DNA of 64,000 nucleotides, taken from Oceanimonas pelagia. Lineage in GTDB: Bacteria; Pseudomonadota; Gammaproteobacteria; Enterobacterales; Aeromonadaceae. The notes below the pieces were generated by a model that was given only the letters and a program-made list of their open reading frames with translations, was not told where the DNA came from and did no database searches. The stretch covers positions 3,117,001 through 3,181,000 of the forward strand of contig NZ_CP118224.1 of the NCBI RefSeq assembly GCF_030849025.1, given 5' to 3'. Shown piece after piece: positions 63,847 through 64,000 of this stretch. The translations under genes were made by a program, and so were the position numbers. Position 1 is the first letter of the stretch; each line of letters opens with the position of its first letter.

Positions 63847-63861
63847 TGTTATAATATAACA
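63847..63861. promoter_or_regulatory. Zur box upstream of the ABC importer operon
   Basis: TGTTATAATATAACA, a perfect palindrome with centre A, is the core of the gammaproteobacterial Zur consensus GAAATGTTATAATATAACATTTC. It sits 37 bp before the substrate-binding protein start and overlaps a -10-like TATATT on the minus strand. It also holds a TATAAT on the plus strand, so it could affect the divergent gene as well. Confidence 0.8.
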
Positions 63862-63977
63862 TCACAAATATCCTTCATCCTCCCTCTTCAATGCAAGCAT
63901 TTTTTAGTGAGCAGGGTCTCTGTGACCAAACCCATGAGCCATGCTTGTAGCTGACCCTCTTTCAAGGAGAGATTCAA

Positions 63978-64000
63978 ATGAAGAAATTCTTCTGTGGTCT
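63978..64000 (+). CDS. 5' end of an unidentified gene
   Basis: The first seven complete codons (MKKFFCG) of a plus-strand gene that continues past the window. AAGGAGA seven bases upstream is a strong ribosome site, and the start suggests a signal peptide. It is divergent from the Zur-box operon, 168 bp away. Confidence 0.5.

Overview
The window is about 64 kb of chromosomal DNA from a GC-rich gammaproteobacterium. Gene orders match the enteric/Vibrio/Aeromonas lineage: bioH-comF(gntX)-nfuA, yibN-secB-gpsA, gpmI-envC, rsmD-yhhL opposite ftsY-ftsE-ftsX-rpoH, fabR-yijD and ydbH-ynbE-ydbL. The GC content (about 60-70 % in coding regions) together with choline/betaine and acrylyl-CoA (DMSP-linked) genes suggests a marine or brackish member of the Aeromonadaceae such as Oceanimonas, Zobellella or Oceanisphaera. 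The genus is my inference; the sequence does not prove it.

Layout. 1-8.3 kb: the 5' end of a nucleoside deaminase, a GntR/FCD regulator, a secreted metzincin-type protease, and a minus-strand operon with two pairs of hydantoin/allantoin-racemase-like protein plus NCS1 nucleobase/hydantoin permease. Twin 12-bp palindromes that fit the GntR/FCD operator lie over the operon promoter. 8.3-31.4 kb: mainly core genes for biotin, Fe-S assembly, secretion, glycolysis, cell division, heat shock and membrane fatty acid control. This part also holds the small RNA csrB (about 28.9-29.2 kb, minus strand) with a possible UvrY/GacA box upstream of it. 31.6-41 kb: an NSS transporter under a strong sigma-70 promoter and a TyrR-like box, a secreted oligopeptidase B-like enzyme, the ydbH-ynbE-ydbL envelope operon, and several small conserved proteins.

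41-46 kb: a WYL-domain regulator followed by a complete, divergent FtsZ-family gene whose leader carries an intrinsic terminator. Then come gltS, hutG and an IclR regulator. 46-50.6 kb: a possible structured small RNA, an endonuclease/exonuclease/phosphatase protein, two poorly known small genes, a cytochrome b561 and cytochrome c' pair, and a universal stress protein. 50.6-54.9 kb: a BCCT transporter behind a perfect BetI-type palindrome and a translationally coupled mini-ORF, then the acuR-acuI pair with matching TetR operators before each gene. 54.9-64 kb: an Atm1-like exporter, a low-GC acetyltransferase gene, zntB, and a four-gene peptide/nickel-class ABC importer operon whose promoter carries a Zur box.

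The most rewarding points for a second look are the Zur-box ABC importer, the extra FtsZ with terminator-controlled leader, the racemase paralogue lacking both catalytic cysteines, the twin-operator racemase/permease operon, and the possible sRNA near 46.2 kb. I saw no tRNA, rRNA, CRISPR array, insertion sequence or prophage.
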